NCBI GenBank assembly: GCA_964641415.1
Contig: CAZXMW010000005.1
Span: 86,525 to 150,524, forward strand
Length of the DNA stretch: 64,000 nucleotides
Source of the DNA: JAHECW01 sp964641415
GTDB lineage: Bacteria > Acidobacteriota > Thermoanaerobaculia > Thermoanaerobaculales > Sulfomarinibacteraceae
Reading direction: 5' to 3'
Each line of letters begins with the position of its first letter. The first letter of the stretch is position 1. The position numbers were made by a program, and so were the translations under genes. The notes under the pieces are model-generated. The model saw only the letters and a program-made list of their open reading frames with translations, was not told the origin of the DNA and did not search any database. Positions 46,090 to 55,204 of the stretch are shown piece by piece.

Positions 46090-47711
46090 TGCTTCGTGTT
46101 GCTGACTGAGAAGCGTCCAACAAGTGCCGACAACCGCTCGGTCATGTCGGCGAGTTGATGAGCGGCGGTGGCGATCTCGGTGATTCCCTCACTCGTCATT
46201 GCAGCCCCCTGAGCAACGCTCGAGATGCTGTCAGCGATCTCGGAGGCGGCGGCAGCGGCGGCGGCGGAGCTCGAGCTGATCTCGGCCGTGGTGGCGCTCT
46301 GCTCCTCGACCGCGCTGGCAATGGTCGAGGCGATCTCGTGCTCACGCGTCACGATGTCGGAGATCTCGCGGATCGCGCGAACCGATTCGGTGGCGCCGGT
46401 CTGGATCGCCGAGATTCGCTGCCGGATCCCGTCGACGGCGCTCCCGGTCTGACGGGCCAGGCTCTTGACCTCGTCGGCGACCACGGCAAACCCCCGACCG
46501 GCCTCGCCGGCCCGCGCCGCCTCGATGGTCGCGTTGAGCGCCAGCAGGCTCGTCTGGTCGGCAACGGTGTCGATGAACGTGATGACCTGTCCGATTTCTG
46601 CACCCGAGAACTCCAGATCATCGATGGTGCGAACCGCAGCGGCGGAGTGGGTCGCCGCCAGGCCGGCGACGTTTCCGGCCTCGGAGGCGTTGCGTGCGAT
46701 TTCGAGGATCGAGGCGTTCATCTGATCGGCGCCGGTCGCGACGGATCCGACGCTGGCCGCGATCTGGTCAGCAGCGCCGGCGACAACCTGCGCCTGGCTC
46801 GACGTCTCCTCGGCGGCTGAGCCGATAGCCTGGCTGGTCTGCGACAGCTGATCCGCGGCGGCAGCCAATGCCAGCGAGCTGTGGCTGATTTCGGTGATGG
46901 CGTTCTCGAGGGCGTCGAGGAGGTGATTCGCCGCGTCGGCGATGCGCCCCGTCTCGTCATCGGAATCGACCTCGAGCCGAAGAGTCAGGTCACCGGCGGC
47001 TGCGGCGGCGAGCCGATCCGCAGCGGTGACGAGCGGCACGGCGATCCGTCGAGCGAGCCAGACCGCGAGGACAACAGCGCCGCCGAGGGTGAGGACGGCG
47101 ACGCAGGCCAAGGCGAGTTGCCGACGTTTCGCGTGACGCTCGAGGTCGGCGGCGCGGGCGTCGACGAGCTTCTCGATCTCGGCGACGATGACATCGATCT
47201 CGTCGGTCGGGGCCCGGTCCATACCGCGCACCGATGCGTCGGCGCGGTAGGGATCGTCGGGATCGGCCGAGAACAGGTCCATTCCGGCACGGTAACGGGC
47301 GCCGAGCGTCGCGTGATGGTCGAGAAAGTCATCGATGAGCGTGGCGATCTCGTCGTCGTCGACGGTTTGCAGGAGCTGGTCCGCGAAATTGCGGGTTTCT
47401 GCCTCGCGGGCGAAGAATGCCTCGATGTACTTGGCTTGGTCGTTCGGATCGCGGCCGCGCAGAAGGACGTTCTTCCATTCCTGGACCTGGATCTTGAACA
47501 CGACTTGGGTTCGACGGGCTGTGTCGACCAGACGGCGATCGCGTTCCAGGAGCTCCTGATAGTCTTGGACCAGCTCGGCCATGTTCGACAGACCGAAACC
47601 GACCAAGGTGGCGGCGGCGACGGCGAGAATGGTCGCGATGGCCGCGAATTTGACTGTGATCGGAAAATCGGTGAAACGCTGGTGCAGCACGACGGGGCAT
47701 TCTTCCATCAT
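46083..47711 (-). CDS. Methyl-accepting chemotaxis protein (four-helix-bundle-like sensor)
   Basis: 542 residues. Membrane helix near 20-42, a helical periplasmic domain of about 150 residues with VQEWKNVLLRGRDP (recurrent in 4HB/helical-bimodular MCP sensors), a second helix near 200-220, HAMP and the hairpin DQTSLLALNATIEAARAGEAG (Asp-Gln-Thr-Ser where most have Glu-Gln-Thr-Asn). ATG 47711 or 47708; no strong Shine-Dalgarno. It begins 38 nt after the MacB permease gene and may be transcribed with the export operon. Confidence 0.87.
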   Translation of the reverse strand: MMEECPVVLHQRFTDFPITVKFAAIATILAVAAATLVGFGLSNMAELVQDYQELLERDRRLVDTARRTQVVFKIQVQEWKNVLLRGRDPNDQAKYIEAFFAREAETRNFADQLLQTVDDDEIATLIDDFLDHHATLGARYRAGMDLFSADPDDPYRADASVRGMDRAPTDEIDVIVAEIEKLVDARAADLERHAKRRQLALACVAVLTLGGAVVLAVWLARRIAVPLVTAADRLAAAAAGDLTLRLEVDSDDETGRIADAANHLLDALENAITEISHSSLALAAAADQLSQTSQAIGSAAEETSSQAQVVAGAADQIAASVGSVATGADQMNASILEIARNASEAGNVAGLAATHSAAAVRTIDDLEFSGAEIGQVITFIDTVADQTSLLALNATIEAARAGEAGRGFAVVADEVKSLARQTGSAVDGIRQRISAIQTGATESVRAIREISDIVTREHEIASTIASAVEEQSATTAEISSSSAAAAAAASEIADSISSVAQGAAMTSEGITEIATAAHQLADMTERLSALVGRFSVSNTKQL

Positions 47712-47749
47712 GTTGTGAAATCGGCGGGAAGAGCGGGTATGGCGCGCGG

Positions 47750-48964
47750 TTACTCGTAGCGCAGCGCTTCGATGGGATCGAGAGCGGCGGCCTTGGCGGC
47801 CGGGTAGGTGCCGAAGAAGACGCCGACCAGGGCGGCAAAGCCGAAGCCCAGACCGATCGACCACATCGGCACGTGAGCGGGCGGGAAGTCTGGGATTGCG
47901 TTGGCGCCGACAATGCCGAGGCCCCAACCGGCGAGGATCCCGAGCAGACCGCCGACCAGCGAGATGGTGACCGCCTCGATGAGAAACTGGACGAGGATGT
48001 CCGAGCGCTGGGCGCCGACCGCCTTGCGGACACCGATCTCGCGGGTCCGCTCGGTGACCGAAACGAGCATGATGTTCATGATGCCGATGCCGCCCACCAG
48101 CAGGGCGATGCTGACCACCCCGCCGACGACCGAGGTCACGGTGCCGAGAATTGCCCCGATCCGGTCGAGGAGCTCCTCCTGGAGCAGAACCTGGAAGTCG
48201 TCCTTGGTTCCCTCGGGAATCCGGTGGCGCCGCCTGAGGACCTCTCCGATCTCGTCCTTGGCGAGGTCGACGGTGTCGGCCGAGGTCGCCTTGAAGTCGA
48301 GACGGAGTCGTTTCAGGGCCTCGACGCCGTAGATCTCCCGCGCGGTCGTGATCGGAACGAGAACGAAATCGTCCTGGCTCCGGCCGACCATCTCGCCCTT
48401 GTACTCCATGATCCCGATGATGGTGAACGACGAGGCGCCGACGATGAGATCACTGCCGAGAATCGGTTCGTCGAGCTCGAGCTCGTCGACGACCTTCTGT
48501 CCCACCAGCGCGACCCGCGCCGCGCGCTGCATGTCGAGATCCGAGAAGAACCGCCCGCGCTCGACCCAGTGGTTGGAGACCTCCTGGTGGGAGGGGCCGA
48601 TCCCGAGCAGGGTCGTGGAGTGCCGCCGTTCTCCCGACCGGGTCTGCTCGCCGCGAACGAAGACCGGGTTGAAGAGCTCGAGGCCTGCGGCCTCTTCCAT
48701 GATGGCGATGCCGTCGTCGTAGGTCAGGACCACCTCACGTCCTGCCAGATCCGGATCCTGGGGATCCTGTCTCGGGAAGACCATGAGGTAGGTGACGCCG
48801 ACCCCCTCGAACTCGGTGTTGATGACGTGGTTGAGACCCTGGACGATGGACACCACAGCGATCACCGCGGCGACGCCGATGATGATGCCGAGCATGGTGA
48901 GCAGCGAGCGCATCTTGTTGGCCCAGATGGCCTGCAGCGCGATCCGGAAGTTGTCCCAGATCAT
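47750..48964 (-). CDS. MacB-type ABC transporter permease
   Basis: 404 residues. Helix at about 18-40 (MRSLLTMLGIIIGVAAVIAVVSI), a large periplasmic MacB_PCD domain, and three C-terminal helices with GGIGIMNIMLVSVTERTREIGVRKAVGA, the FtsX/MacB signature. ATP hydrolysis drives mechanical transmission rather than transmembrane passage in this family. The start overlaps the ATPase stop by 4 nt (ATGA). Confidence 0.92.
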   Translation of the reverse strand: MIWDNFRIALQAIWANKMRSLLTMLGIIIGVAAVIAVVSIVQGLNHVINTEFEGVGVTYLMVFPRQDPQDPDLAGREVVLTYDDGIAIMEEAAGLELFNPVFVRGEQTRSGERRHSTTLLGIGPSHQEVSNHWVERGRFFSDLDMQRAARVALVGQKVVDELELDEPILGSDLIVGASSFTIIGIMEYKGEMVGRSQDDFVLVPITTAREIYGVEALKRLRLDFKATSADTVDLAKDEIGEVLRRRHRIPEGTKDDFQVLLQEELLDRIGAILGTVTSVVGGVVSIALLVGGIGIMNIMLVSVTERTREIGVRKAVGAQRSDILVQFLIEAVTISLVGGLLGILAGWGLGIVGANAIPDFPPAHVPMWSIGLGFGFAALVGVFFGTYPAAKAAALDPIEALRYE

Positions 48965-49659
48965 GTCGGGCCCCCGGAGGTGGGCGTGGTCTCGTCGCGT
49001 GTCACCCGCCCGTCGAGCAGGCGGATGGTCCGGCGGGCATGAGCGGCGATGTTCTCCTCGTGGGTCACCAGAACGATCGTGTTGCCGCCTTGGTTGAGCT
49101 CGTCGAACAGGGCCATGATCTCCTGGGAGGTTCGCGAGTCGAGGTTCCCGGTCGGCTCGTCGGCGAGCAGGATCGAGGGCCGGTTGACCAATGCCCTGGC
49201 GATCGCCACCCGCTGGCGCTGGCCGCCCGACAGCTCGTTGGGCTGGTGCCTGATGCGGTCGCCGAGACCGACCCTTTCGAGAGCCTCGGTGGCCAGGTGA
49301 CGACGCTCGGCGCCGGCCATCCGGGCGTAGACGAGGGGCAGCTCGACGTTGGCCAGGGCGGTGGCGCGGCTGAGCAGATTGAAGGTCTGGAAGACGAAGC
49401 CGATCTCGCGGTTGCGGATGTGGGCGAGCTCGGCGTCGTCGAGCCCGGACACCGGCTGGCCGTTGAGCACGTACTCGCCGCCGGTCGGCGTGTCGAGACA
49501 GCCGATGAGGTTCATCAGGGTCGACTTACCGGAGCCCGACGGGCCCATGATCGCCAGGTAATCGCCGGCCTCGACCTCGAGGTCGACGCCGTCGAGGGCC
49601 CGGACCTCGGTCGAGCCCATGCGGTAGATCTTGCTCAGGTCGGTGATGGAGATCAGCAT
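48961..49659 (-). CDS. MacB/LolD-type ABC transporter ATP-binding protein
   Basis: 232 residues. Walker A GPSGSGKST, signature LSGGQRQRVAIARAL, Walker B ILLADEPTGNLD and the H-loop VTHE are intact. It pairs with the permease gene that follows. Starts 2 nt after the MacA-like gene stops. Confidence 0.94.
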   Translation of the reverse strand: MLISITDLSKIYRMGSTEVRALDGVDLEVEAGDYLAIMGPSGSGKSTLMNLIGCLDTPTGGEYVLNGQPVSGLDDAELAHIRNREIGFVFQTFNLLSRATALANVELPLVYARMAGAERRHLATEALERVGLGDRIRHQPNELSGGQRQRVAIARALVNRPSILLADEPTGNLDSRTSQEIMALFDELNQGGNTIVLVTHEENIAAHARRTIRLLDGRVTRDETTPTSGGPT

Positions 49660-49661
49660 GG

Positions 49662-50924
49662 TCAGTCAACCTCGACCTCGACCTCGACCGCGCCCGAGGC
49701 CTCGGTGGTCTCGTCGTCCCGGTCCTCCGGGCGCTGGCGGTGGAGCGCGTCGCCGGCCCTCAGGTTCTTGAGGGCCCGGTACGGCCCGACGACCACCTCC
49801 TCGCCCTCGGCGAGACCGGCGGTGATCTCCACCCAGAGCACGTCGGCGACCCCGGTCGTCACCTGCTGCACCGACGCCTGGCTGTCGTCGATCACGTAGA
49901 CCACGTCTGACTCGTCGAGCTGCTTGGCGGCGCTGCCGCGAACTTCTTCACCATCTTCGTCAATGGTCCGACGGACAACGGCCTGAACCGGAACGGCCAA
50001 CGCGTTCTCGCTGGTGGCGGTCAGGATGTCGACCTTGGCGGTCATGGCCGGACGGAGGGAAGGATGGGGATCGTCGAGAGCGACCTTGACCAGGAAGCGA
50101 ATCGTGCCCTGAGAGGAGTCCCTTCGGCCCGAGGTGGCGATCTCGACGACGCGTCCGATGAGGGGCCCGCGATCTCCGAGCGCCTCCACGACCACCTCCG
50201 CGGTCTGCCCGAGCTCGACCGCGACGACATCGACCTCGCTGACCTCGACCTCGGCGAGGAGCTGCGACATGTCGGCCACGGTCATGATCACCGAGCCGGG
50301 GAGGTTGGTGGAGCCGGGAACCACGGTCTCGCCCCGCTCGACGTCGAGCTGGATGAGCACGCCGTCCATCGGCGAGCGGATCGTCGTCCGGGCGAGGTCG
50401 TCGGTGGCGCGTTTGAGGGCCGACCGGTATTGGGCGATGCCGTGCTCCTGCGCAGCGAGCTCGACCTCGGCGGTGTCGACCGCGAGTCTCGCTCCGTCGA
50501 GGGCCTCCTGGCTGACCAGTTGATCGCGGTGAAGCTCCCCGATTCGGCGGAGGTTGCGCTCGGCGTCGGCGAGCTGAATCTCGAGCCTTCTTCTCGAGAC
50601 CTCGGCCTGGCGCAGTGCCGCCCGAGCCTGATCGCGCGCGCTCTCGTAAAGGTCGCGTTCGATCTGCACCAGAAGCTGGCCGGCAACAACATCCTGGCCC
50701 TCCACCACCGGCAGTTCGATGATCTCGCCGACCACCTTGGCCGAGATCGCGACCTTCTTCTCGGGCGTGATCTCGCCGGTCGCCTTGACCCTCGACGAGA
50801 CGGTGCGAAGGTCGGCGGCCTGGACCTCGACCTCGACGCCCCTCGGTTTTGCGTCGCGCAACGAGGCCCAGAGAACGACGGCGAGGACGACGACGACGAC
50901 GGCGACGATCAGGGGTTTTTTCAT
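49662..50924 (-). CDS. MacA-like periplasmic adaptor (HlyD/RND family)
   Basis: 420 residues. N-terminal membrane anchor (residues 4-21), lipoyl half-motifs (GEITPEKKVAISAKVVGEI and MDGVLIQLDVERGETV), a coiled-coil hairpin of about 100 residues with RRIGELHRDQLVSQEALDGA, then beta-barrel and membrane-proximal domains. It links the MacB pair to an outer-membrane channel; no TolC gene is in the window. The acidic Val/Glu tail (VEVEVEVD) is unusual. Confidence 0.9.
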   Translation of the reverse strand: MKKPLIVAVVVVVLAVVLWASLRDAKPRGVEVEVQAADLRTVSSRVKATGEITPEKKVAISAKVVGEIIELPVVEGQDVVAGQLLVQIERDLYESARDQARAALRQAEVSRRRLEIQLADAERNLRRIGELHRDQLVSQEALDGARLAVDTAEVELAAQEHGIAQYRSALKRATDDLARTTIRSPMDGVLIQLDVERGETVVPGSTNLPGSVIMTVADMSQLLAEVEVSEVDVVAVELGQTAEVVVEALGDRGPLIGRVVEIATSGRRDSSQGTIRFLVKVALDDPHPSLRPAMTAKVDILTATSENALAVPVQAVVRRTIDEDGEEVRGSAAKQLDESDVVYVIDDSQASVQQVTTGVADVLWVEITAGLAEGEEVVVGPYRALKNLRAGDALHRQRPEDRDDETTEASGAVEVEVEVD

Positions 50925-50942
50925 CGCTGCTCCCGCCGAGCC

Positions 50943-51716
50943 CTAGAACATCCCCTGGATGGCGCCGAGACCGGCTTTGGCGACCAGCCACACGCCCCAG
51001 GGAACGAGCACCGCCGTGGCTGCGCGGCCGGTCGTCAGCCGGCCGATGATCCTGAAGCCGATGACGAGCAGGATGAGAATCCAGATGTTGAACACACTGA
51101 CGGTGCTCGCGGCTCCGCTCAGCCAGCCCGGCGCCTCAGCGGGCAGCAGGACCCCCAGGTGGGATTTCACCAGATTGGGCAACTCCTGCTCGGTGATGGA
51201 GTCGAAGCGCTGGATGAGGATGACCGTCAGCAGGGTCGCGACGGCGGATGGCGGCCAGTAGGCATGCAGCGTGGTGGACAGGGTGCGCACGTAATCGGTC
51301 TCGGAGCCGACCAGCTTGAGCATGAGAAAGAAAATAGCGGCCAGAACGGCCCACATCACGGGGACGACCACCGCGGTGATGACCGGAACGAAGCGGGCAA
51401 ACTGCTGCCCCCGGGCGACGATGTCCTCGATCTGTGCCTCGCTGAGCTGATCGGCCCGGTCGCCGAGTCGGGCACGGATCGTCCCCTCGTTGTCCATTTT
51501 CGGGAGAATGATCGCCTGCGCCCCAACTGTCAGAATCACCATCGCGATCAAAATCGCGACCCACGTCGGCCTGGTTTGGATGTCCTCGAAGACCCTGCCG
51601 GGAGAGTGGAACGCGCCGATCAGCCGTTCGAGGGACGACATCCTCGGTGTGTCGGCGGGATCCGCGTCGGACATGTGTTCGGGCTCATAGTTCGGCCGGT
51701 TGTCGTGCTCGTCCAT
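50943..51716 (-). CDS. Yip1-family membrane protein
   Basis: 257 residues. A hydrophilic 45-residue N-terminus, then about five membrane helices; SSLERLIGAFHSPGRVFEDIQTRPTW is the usual entry to bacterial Yip1 domains. Leads the operon with the MacA-MacB genes, 18 nt upstream of macA; such Yip1 genes often accompany MacB-type exporters. Function not established. Confidence 0.82.
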   Translation of the reverse strand: MDEHDNRPNYEPEHMSDADPADTPRMSSLERLIGAFHSPGRVFEDIQTRPTWVAILIAMVILTVGAQAIILPKMDNEGTIRARLGDRADQLSEAQIEDIVARGQQFARFVPVITAVVVPVMWAVLAAIFFLMLKLVGSETDYVRTLSTTLHAYWPPSAVATLLTVILIQRFDSITEQELPNLVKSHLGVLLPAEAPGWLSGAASTVSVFNIWILILLVIGFRIIGRLTTGRAATAVLVPWGVWLVAKAGLGAIQGMF

Positions 51717-51872
51717 GGTGAGCTCCTTTTCCTGTCACTTGGCGGCGTCGGCGATTCTAACCGAGAACCCTCGAAGAAGGTACGATCCCGAGCGCTGAAG
51801 GATTCAAACCGCGGTTCGCCGGCGCCGGCGTCGAGACCGGGCGCCTCCGGCTCTGGTACAGTCCCGTCCGGT

Positions 51873-53351
51873 GTGGAACGACTGGGACTACGAACCCTCC
51901 GAATCTCGCTGCTGACGATCGCCCTGATCGCGGCGACTGCCCCGACGCCGCTTGCCGGCGCGACGGACGAGGAGATCGAGAGGTTGGTTTGCCGTGTCGG
52001 CCGGACCCGCTGGACGTCGAACAACACCATCGAGCTGCTCGCCGACCCGAGGCGTGCCTGGGAGGCCCGGCTGGACCTGCTGGAGTCGGCCGAGCACCAC
52101 GTCTTCATCAGCACCTTCAGCTGGCAGGACGACGAGTACGGGACCAGGCTCCGTGAGGCGCTCGCGGCCCGGATGCGGAACCGTGCCGACGCAGGTCGCC
52201 CGCTCGTCGTCCGCTGTCTCGCGGACGCCACCACCATGGGTCTGTTCACCCGCAGCTTCGACAACCTGCGGGACCTCGGTGCGCGGGTCCGGTCGTACAA
52301 CCGGCAGTCGTGGGGCATGGCGCCGGTCTACGACGGGCGGATGCACGACAAGATCGCGATCGCAGACGGCCGGCAGGCGATTGTCGGCGGCCGGAACTAC
52401 TCTGACATCTACTACGATCCTCACCACTGGTGGCTCGACTTCGGGGTCGTGGTCGAGGGCGCCGCGGTGTGGGATCTCCAGATGGTCTTTCTCAAGTCGT
52501 GGGCCGTGGCGACGGACCTCACCCGGGCGCGACGGGTCGCCTGGCCGGTCGAGTCCGTCGAACGGCGCATCCGTTCGCTCTGGGCGACAGGGCGTTTTCC
52601 CGGCGGCCGCAGCCCTCTCGAGCACGAACTCGACGAACGGTTTTTCCCGGCCTTTGACGACGCGCTGCCGGGCGGCAGCCGCGTTGCGGTGCTCTACGAC
52701 AACAGCCTGGTCTGGGACCGCGCGCCCACCGTCGAGCTCGTGATCGAGCTGGTGCGACGCGCCGAGGTCGATGTCGACCTGATGACCCCGTTTCCCAACT
52801 TTCCACCGGAGCTGACCGACTCCCTGGTCGCGGCGGTGGAGCGCGGGGTCAGAGTCCGCCTCTTCGTCAACCACGGCGACGCGGCGATTCGGGGCGGCTT
52901 GATCCTGCTGGCCGGGTACCCGACCCTGATCCGCCTGGTCGAGGCGGGCGCCGAAGTGTGGGCGTGGAGGGCCAACCCCGGGTTGCTCGAGGAGGTCTCC
53001 CGGGTAGACTGCGCGCCGACGATCATGCCGCCGATCGCGCTCCACGGCAAGGTCGTCAGAATCGACGGCGCGCTCACCATCGTCCACTCGTCGAACTTCA
53101 ACATCCGCTCGACGTACTACAACACCGAAGCCGGGTTGGCGGTGCTGGACCGCGGATTCTCGGAGCGAATGAAGGGGCTGCTGGACGGCCTGTTGTCCTT
53201 GAGCAGCTTCGATCTCGAGTGCACCAACGGCGACCGACAGGTGATCATCGACCGGCTCGTGACGCGGCTCGATGAAGACGATGTCGACGCCATGCGCCGG
53301 GATCTCGGCTCGCGACAGTGGTTCCTCGACGGCATGAGTCTGCTCTGGTGA
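51873..53351 (+). CDS. Secreted phospholipase D/cardiolipin-synthase-like protein
   Basis: 492 residues. A signal peptide (ISLLTIALIAATAPTPLAGA) then two PLD domains with HxK motifs: MHDKIAIADGRQAIVGGRN near residue 160 and LHGKVVRIDGALTIVHSSN near 390. This pairing gives one active site for phosphodiester transfer on phospholipids (cardiolipin-type synthesis or hydrolysis). GTG 51873 is the best start; it lacks a Shine-Dalgarno but TACAGT (51857-51862) could be a -10 for a nearly leaderless message. The stop overlaps the next gene (GTGA). Confidence 0.85.
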   Translation: MERLGLRTLRISLLTIALIAATAPTPLAGATDEEIERLVCRVGRTRWTSNNTIELLADPRRAWEARLDLLESAEHHVFISTFSWQDDEYGTRLREALAARMRNRADAGRPLVVRCLADATTMGLFTRSFDNLRDLGARVRSYNRQSWGMAPVYDGRMHDKIAIADGRQAIVGGRNYSDIYYDPHHWWLDFGVVVEGAAVWDLQMVFLKSWAVATDLTRARRVAWPVESVERRIRSLWATGRFPGGRSPLEHELDERFFPAFDDALPGGSRVAVLYDNSLVWDRAPTVELVIELVRRAEVDVDLMTPFPNFPPELTDSLVAAVERGVRVRLFVNHGDAAIRGGLILLAGYPTLIRLVEAGAEVWAWRANPGLLEEVSRVDCAPTIMPPIALHGKVVRIDGALTIVHSSNFNIRSTYYNTEAGLAVLDRGFSERMKGLLDGLLSLSSFDLECTNGDRQVIIDRLVTRLDEDDVDAMRRDLGSRQWFLDGMSLLW

Positions 53352-53938
53352 ACCGCCGCCCTCTGCTCATCGCGGCCCTGACGGTCGGGCTGCTCGGCGC
53401 AGCCCCGCCCGAGCTGTCGTGGGCTGAGGAACCGCCGATCGAGCTCGATGTCGATGCCTGGCACACGGCCCTCGCTGAGGCTGTGGACGGTGACCTCGTC
53501 GATCGGCGTGACGGCCGGTGGTGCCTGGGTCTCTACCCCAGCGCGGGCGTGGCCCTCGGACCGCCGGAGTGGGTCTCGTATCGCCTCCACGGGGCCGCCT
53601 CGCTGTCCGACGGCGAGACCTTCAGCCTGTTCATGGGCTACGGGTACGAAGAGGGCGCGCACGTTCGGTCGCACATGGTCACCATCGGATGGGGCGGTGT
53701 TCGGCGTCTGCCGGCGGCTCGGCCGCAGCACGGCTTCTACGGCAAGTTCCTCCGATACCGGCGGATCGACGACGAACGCCATGGTCGCCACCACGGTCTG
53801 TCGGTCGGCGCCGAGTCAGTCGCCGGTCGGTTGGGAGTGGTCGTGGAGGTCGGTGCGGCCCGATCGGAGAACAACCACTGGATGTTCACGGCGCAGATCG
53901 CGCTCAAGGTCGGCATTCCGGTGCTCGTGCCGTTGTAG
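53348..53938 (+). CDS. Secreted protein of unknown function
   Basis: 196 residues. Signal peptide (RRPLLIAALTVGLLGAAPPELSWA) then a beta-rich domain with GRWCLGLYPSAGVALGPPEWVSYR and MGYGYEEGAHVRSHMVTIGWGG; Gly/Tyr-rich strands suggest an outer-membrane or periplasmic beta sheet. Coupled to the PLD gene by a GTGA overlap, so it probably acts with it. Family not recognised. Confidence 0.65.
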   Translation: MNRRPLLIAALTVGLLGAAPPELSWAEEPPIELDVDAWHTALAEAVDGDLVDRRDGRWCLGLYPSAGVALGPPEWVSYRLHGAASLSDGETFSLFMGYGYEEGAHVRSHMVTIGWGGVRRLPAARPQHGFYGKFLRYRRIDDERHGRHHGLSVGAESVAGRLGVVVEVGAARSENNHWMFTAQIALKVGIPVLVPL

Positions 53939-53971
53939 GTGCGCGTCGGCGTCCCAATGGGGACGCGACCC

Positions 53972-54000
53972 GAGACACCGGTGCGGTTCCGAAGTACAAT
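53972..54000 (+). promoter_or_regulatory. Promoter for the gene starting near 54054
   Basis: GAGACA (53972-53977), a 17-nt spacer and TACAAT (53995-54000). Transcription would begin near 54007. An AAGGAG at 54010-54015 has no start codon at the right distance. Confidence 0.55.
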
Positions 54001-54053
54001 TCTGTGATCAAGGAGAGCGCGGCTCGAGCCGCATCACCCACGGGGGTCGAACC

Positions 54054-55172
54054 ATCGACGCAAACCGCATCCTGAACGATCTCCTGGTCAACTTCCGCCG
54101 GATCGTCCACCGCGGCCTGGTCAACTACTCCGGTGAGCTCTGGTACCGCGAAGGTCTGCCGAGCGACGTGTTCCGGCGGCTCGTGGTGCGCAAGGAGAAC
54201 GAGACGCCGCTGGACCGTTTCAGCGGCGACTACGAAGAGCTCATGACCTACGCCAATTTCCGGGATCTGGCGGACATCATCGTCGGTAACGAGATGCTCG
54301 AGGACAGGTTGACCATTCTCGAGCCGCGTGACGGCGCGAGCCTGCTCGATCGCCTTCACGAGCTCGAGGAGATGCGGCGGGCTCTCGCGGCCAACGCGTC
54401 GGTGTCAGCCGAGACCGAAGCCAATCTGCAGAGCTACTTCGAGGAGTTCAGGTCCGCGATCAAGCGGGGAAAGCCGCAGCACGAGGAACCGACCAGCCCA
54501 ACCCGTGAGATGCCCAAGCCGCAACCGCCGCCCGACGGCGACGACGAGACGCTGGATTCGATCTTCGGCGATGACGATGCGCCGGCTGCGAAGCCGGCGT
54601 CGAGGCCCGGCCGCCTGGTGGTGAAGGTCTCGGCCGACAGTCTGAGAGGCGGCGGACGCGCGGCCCGGAGCGAAGTCGAGCCGATGTCCGACGCGCAACA
54701 GGAGCCGAGGCCGGCGCGACTGGATCGCTCGGTTGCCGACGAGATGGGATCGATGGAGACGCCGGTGACCGAGGTCTCGTCACGGCCCCGGGGTGGTGGT
54801 GACGAACCCGCCGGCCTGATCGACGAGCTCGAGAACGTCGAGCGCGCTCTGCGGGACGGCGACGACGCCACGATCCTCAAGGCCCTCCACGTCGAGGTCA
54901 CCGAGATCGCCGATGGGATGTTGCGCCGGGACCCCAAGCAGGGACACCTGGTGTGGCAGCTCGCGGGCCGGCACGGCTGGTTCGAGAAGCGCCGGAACGA
55001 GTACGGTCTCCAGCCCCTCCAGGACTTCTATCGCCTCGCCGACGAGTTTCTCGAGGCGTACTCGTCGGGCGCCAAAACGAGCCAACTCAAGAGCATGCTC
55101 GCCGACGCGGAGTTCTCCAGGATGCTGCTGGCCATGAGAGAAGCGTTCATGACCAGCCGCGGACGCGCCTGA
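54054..55172 (+). CDS. Hypothetical protein with no canonical start codon
   Basis: About 372 residues in the open frame. The N-terminal 120 residues (NDLLVNFRRIVHRGLVNYSGELWYREGLP, split here) are helical and slightly resemble HEPN/Swt1-type domains (weak guess). Then a charged, disordered linker (about 135-240) and a C-terminal helical domain (LVWQLAGRHGWFEKRRNEYG). Protein-like coding extends upstream of the first ATG (54243) and GTG (54183), but no ATG, GTG or TTG is in frame before them; ATC 54054, 7 nt after GGGGGT, is the best candidate start. Function unknown. Confidence 0.6.
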   Translation: MDANRILNDLLVNFRRIVHRGLVNYSGELWYREGLPSDVFRRLVVRKENETPLDRFSGDYEELMTYANFRDLADIIVGNEMLEDRLTILEPRDGASLLDRLHELEEMRRALAANASVSAETEANLQSYFEEFRSAIKRGKPQHEEPTSPTREMPKPQPPPDGDDETLDSIFGDDDAPAAKPASRPGRLVVKVSADSLRGGGRAARSEVEPMSDAQQEPRPARLDRSVADEMGSMETPVTEVSSRPRGGGDEPAGLIDELENVERALRDGDDATILKALHVEVTEIADGMLRRDPKQGHLVWQLAGRHGWFEKRRNEYGLQPLQDFYRLADEFLEAYSSGAKTSQLKSMLADAEFSRMLLAMREAFMTSRGRA

Positions 55173-55204
55173 GGTCCGGCAGCAGAGGCCGAGACGAAAA
55201 CGGA

